DNA of 64,000 nucleotides from Leucocoprinus leucothites (lineage: Eukaryota > Basidiomycota > Agaricomycetes > Agaricales > Agaricaceae): assembly GCA_013368445.1 (NCBI GenBank), contig JAACJO010000023.1:186001-250000 (forward strand), in the 5' to 3' direction. Both the position numbers and the translations under genes were made by a program. Position 1 is the stretch's first letter. Each line of letters starts with the position of its first letter. The notes below the pieces were generated by a model. That model was given only the letters and a program-made list of their open reading frames with translations. It searched no databases and had not been told where the DNA came from. Positions 60,543 through 64,000 of the stretch are shown piece after piece.

Positions 60543-61692
60543 CTAGTCATCATCGTCGTTCTCCTCATCCTCATCGAGGTATTTGACACCGAACATCTTC
60601 CAGAAGACATGTCCAATAACTCTGACGCCATCATAGTCCTTGGCCCACCTCTTTCCGGTTTGTGTTGCCACCATCGGCTTCGTTTCTGTCTCCCTTCCCT
60701 TCGGCCCAAAATAATTGTCGACTGTGTGCTGGGTAATTGTGCTCTTCTCTTCACGCTGGCGGGCGATCTCACTGATGATTTTTTCAGTGAATTCTGGGTG
60801 ACCTTGGGTGGTGAAGATATGGATCCGCTCGTGAAGGTCAAATTCAGCCTTTGGATCGGCGTTCGGATCGAGGGGATAGTATTTGACGATGCCCTGATTG
60901 GGGTAGTCTGCGGACCTTGCGAGCAAATAGATCTCGCCTGTTATAAGGTGGTCCGCTAGAGACTCGATGGGGACATGGTCTTGATGGAATTCTTGGAGAT
61001 CCTGGAGAAGAGAAGCGGGCGTGGTAAGCGAGTGTATTTCGAGAAGTGATGAAATTTAATATGCGCTCACCAATCTTTCCTTGCCGAACAATATTTTACC
61101 CATGTACGTCGTGTCAACGTGGGTGGGTCCAATCTCCCAAGGCCTCTGACGAGACCCATCGACGGTTCCACCCAGAGCACGGTTAACGATTTGGTGCCCG
61201 AAGCAAATACCTATTTTTGTAAGGGGTAAGTATCAAGTAAGTATCAAAATACAATGGCATACTGAGCTAGGCTTACCGTAAATCCTGATTTCGGGGAAGT
61301 TGGCGCCGACTTTTTGAATGAAGGCTACAAGGTTGAGAACCCAGGGCTCATCCGACCAGGCATCCGCAGCTGGATGTAATAACAATACTTATGCATTAGC
61401 GATTTGCACAGCTGAACGAAAGCGAATACGAACGTGATCCAGAGACCAGAATACCGTCGAAGTCGTCAATGTCGTCGTCATCGGGGAGAGGATTCTCGTC
61501 TCCGTAAACCTTGTAGGGAACAACCTTGGGCTTGACCTTTGATTGGGGTGGCAGAGACTTCTTGAGCCAACGTGTGTAGACTTCAAGATAGTCGCCGTTA
61601 TCCTTGTAGACCTGGCCAGTGAATTCACCGCAACATAGTAGAGCGATGCGGACTTTGCGGTTTTTAGGCTTGGCTTTCACTTTGACGGCCAT
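60543..61692 (-). CDS. Class I glutamine amidotransferase-like protein
   Basis: Cytosolic stand-alone GATase1 domain protein, the type annotated as GMP synthase-like; it would hydrolyse glutamine or a gamma-glutamyl bond. Start ATG 61692 (MAVKVKAKPKNRKVRIALLC). Exons join as FDGILVSGS/ADAWSDEPWVLNLVAF (donor GTTCGT), RIYG/ICFGHQIVNRALGGTVD and FGKERL/DLQEFHQDHVPIESL. The nucleophile Cys is in GICFGHQ and the partner His and Glu are in QGHPEFT, so the triad is complete. The C-terminus is an acidic run (LDEDEENDDDD). About 290 residues. The EFHQDHV motif is usual in this branch. Physiological substrate unknown. Confidence 0.88.
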
Positions 61693-63953
61693 TGCTGTCT
61701 GTTGGAAGTGTCCTACATGCAGGTCTTTATAGTCGTTGACCCAGATCTAGACGCTCATTAACCGATCTCTGCTCTTCATGGTTGACAGATAGATTACTAG
61801 TGTGCCCAGGATTCTAAAACCGGCTACTCCTTTACCGACGATTTTCGTTTCCGACAAGATGCATTGATAATTGTTCACAACATCTAATCTCTCGTAAGCC
61901 GATCAAAGCGTTACTAGCCGTACCCAAGCGATGACCGACTTGAACGTGAGTGTACTGCGAGTCTCGCTGAGAGCAAAAGAGCCACCGGGACAAGGCAAAC
62001 TAACAAAGGCGACGGATTATTATTGATACTAATCGGAGATCGTTTCTTGATTAGATCTTGATCGCATAAAAGAGTCTCCCGACATCTGGCGTATATTGTG
62101 CTATTTACGCCATCTCGTAATCAGAAAAAGAAGCCTGCTAATTTTGATTGAAAAGAACCGCTTAGGATGAACTTGAGGAACAAGTGGATGATCACCAAGT
62201 ACATTTACGAATTGATTTTGACAGTTCGCCGCCTGCCAAGCAGCAGACTATAACTGCAAAAGTGAGTAGCCCTTATGCACCTGGCTGTGAATGCGTTTCA
62301 TGCCGTCAGATGAGGCTAGCGGCCTTGCAGGTTTAGAGCTGATACCCGAGTTGATTAGATGCAGTCCCACTACAGTCGGGGATAGCCATCACCGTCTCTA
62401 AACTTGTGTCAGTTCGGCAAGCGACGCGAAGTTCCACTCAGGAGACTAGAAGTCGCCCTACTCCCTCACCATGTGTTTCAATTTCTTTCGTATGTCACCT
62501 CGAAGAGGATGTTTTATCATGTCACTTTATCATATGGAAGTTAAGAAGACAGGGCCGTCACAAATTGAACGTTCAAAGCGATTCCTAACTCCTGACTAAG
62601 TGTCTTGAACATTCACCTTGTCAAGAGTGAGATCTGGGACAGAGAGATTTTGACTACACCTACTCCTATCGCATACACTCATGACTCGTGACTTCATTTC
62701 CCAACCTCAATCAGACACTGAAGCTACTGGTACGACCCTTTTTACAAGAGGCTAAGGTACTAGTAACTCGAGGGCCCACTCTATTAACCTGAGAACTCAG
62801 AGCCTCTTCGCACCACCAACACGCCGGTACAATGACGGTAGCGAGTAGTAGAGGACGAGAACGTCACGACATAATACGGGTCGGAATTAAGCTTGAAGCC
62901 TGGACTGTGAGAGATGGAAGGTCTTACTTCATGATGAATTCTTGAGTTATTCGGTTACTTCTTCCTCCGAAAATAGGAACGGTCCGGCTTGGTATTCAGC
63001 ACCCTCAAACACCGCAGCCAACGTAGATGTCTCTGAAACTCACAGGATGCGTACGTCACTATGACCGGAAGGCGGTTCGAAATAACGTTGGAGAATGCTG
63101 TATTTAGCAAATGGTTCTTCCAGGGTATTAATGGGAGGAGTCGGAAGTCCTAAGAAAAAGAGTGAGTCGTTTGGAACATAGGGTATCTTGTGTATGACCT
63201 TTGCGCCTGGTTTTACCGGTACTTGTAAAGATTGAGTACTGAGGCGTACAAGTGCAAAGTGCACTATACCCATTTCGTACCCACCTACTCCCCTCGCCAC
63301 ACGGCGAGTCAGTGATAGGACTATTAACCAGCTCCCGCACTTGCAGGAAACGATAGTGTTGGACTAAGCCCATGTAATGTAAATTGATATATATCAGATT
63401 TCATATCCTTCATGATTACTTCAAGGTCCGCTTATGGCGTACTGAACTCGGACATAATTTGATTGCATACGACATTCAAAGTTTTAATAGCCTATCATCG
63501 CTCCAACTAGCTAAGGGGACACTTGTCGGTATCCCTTCCTCATACAAATTCTGTCAGACAGGCTAAACGTTTAATGTTGGATGATATTATGAGAGTGTAT
63601 CATGCTAGACCGCTGGACAAGTCACAGAGCCCGACGCACAGCGTCTGCTAGTAGGACAACGGAAAGACTACATTCCGAAGCCCAACCAATTAATTATATG
63701 CCCCTAGGCTAGGCCTACTTACCTTGATTATGGGGTCAGTACAACTAAGGTCAACATATCATCCATGCGGATGGACTATACCGCAGCGCATCTCGAGAGT
63801 TGAGTTGATTTAATTTTAGCTTCCCGCTGTTTCTTTGATTGATTGGCGAGAATAAATTATCTATGACAATCGTGACTTAGTCATCAATGTCTTGGTTTTA
63901 TATACTTGCATCGCCTGAAACCTTCCGTCGCCTGGGATTGAGGACTCTCTAAT
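61693..63953. other. Intergenic, with one weak small-gene candidate
   Basis: About 2.3 kb with no recognised family. At 61931-62394 a small plus-strand gene is conceivable. ATG 61931 (MTDLN) meets a GTGAGT donor. A CTTAG acceptor near 62164 opens DELEEQVDDHQVHLRID then FDSSPPAKQQTITAK, followed by another GTGAGT. Confidence in that candidate is low (about 0.2). A minus-strand frame at 63040-63300 has no motif. Confidence 0.35.
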
Positions 63954-64000
63954 ATGTCGGTATTGGACACACTCCCGGGTGAGATTCTCCGGGATATCAT
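63954..64000 (+). CDS. F-box protein, N-terminal fragment cut by the window edge
   Basis: ATG 63954 opens MSVLDTLPGEILRDII and runs to the window end. The Leu-Pro-x-Glu-Ile-Leu core after a short leader is the classic start of a basidiomycete F-box protein (SCF adaptor). Only 15 complete codons are visible, so the rest of the protein cannot be assessed. Confidence 0.6.
   Translation, partial: MSVLDTLPGEILRDI

Overview
The window is nuclear DNA of a filamentous basidiomycete, most likely an agaricomycete. Genes are cut by many short GT-AG introns of about 45-70 bases. Several families are typical of or expanded in Agaricomycetes: a DUF6533 seven-helix protein, AflY/questin-oxidase-like proteins, MpaB-like oxygenases and TKL-type kinases. 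The housekeeping genes (EPL1, ERG25, TAF11) are fungal. No tRNA, rRNA or CRISPR array was recognised.

Layout, left to right. 1-2805 (-): EPL1 of the NuA4 acetyltransferase, cut by the left edge. 4565-5853 (-): a short-chain dehydrogenase/reductase. 7037-9672 (+): an AzgA-type purine permease with GATA motifs upstream. 9966-11318 (-): an F-box-like protein. 11574-12885 (-): ERG25 methylsterol oxidase. 15682-26567 (+): a block of two AflY-like oxidases flanking two tandem membrane-linked kinases, with a decayed pogo/Tigger transposon inside. 27586-30406 (+): a class II aldolase followed by a DenD-like epimerase/dehydrogenase. 30407-36010: a gene-poor stretch. 36011-38745 (+): an Sfp1-like two-finger transcription factor. 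42557-44052 (+): the DUF6533 protein. 45959-50301 (+): two EamA/SLC35G-like transporters made by tandem duplication. 50551-51678 (+): TAF11. 52270-54211 (+): an MpaB-like oxygenase. 54946-56198 (-): a second DenD-like enzyme, divergent from 56574-59614 (+), a protein with about four degenerate dsRNA-binding-like repeats. 60543-61692 (-): a class I glutamine amidotransferase. 63954 (+): the start of another F-box gene, cut by the right edge.

How the genes may work together: EPL1, TAF11 and the Sfp1-like factor are independent chromatin and transcription genes. The most suggestive local grouping is oxidase-kinase-kinase-oxidase. The second is the aldolase/DenD pair, whose bacterial relatives act on four-carbon acid sugars; the second DenD copy 26 kb away has matching intron positions. 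Both functional links are inference. Exon boundaries given here were deduced by hand from reading frame, splice signals and family alignment from memory, and have not been checked against transcripts.
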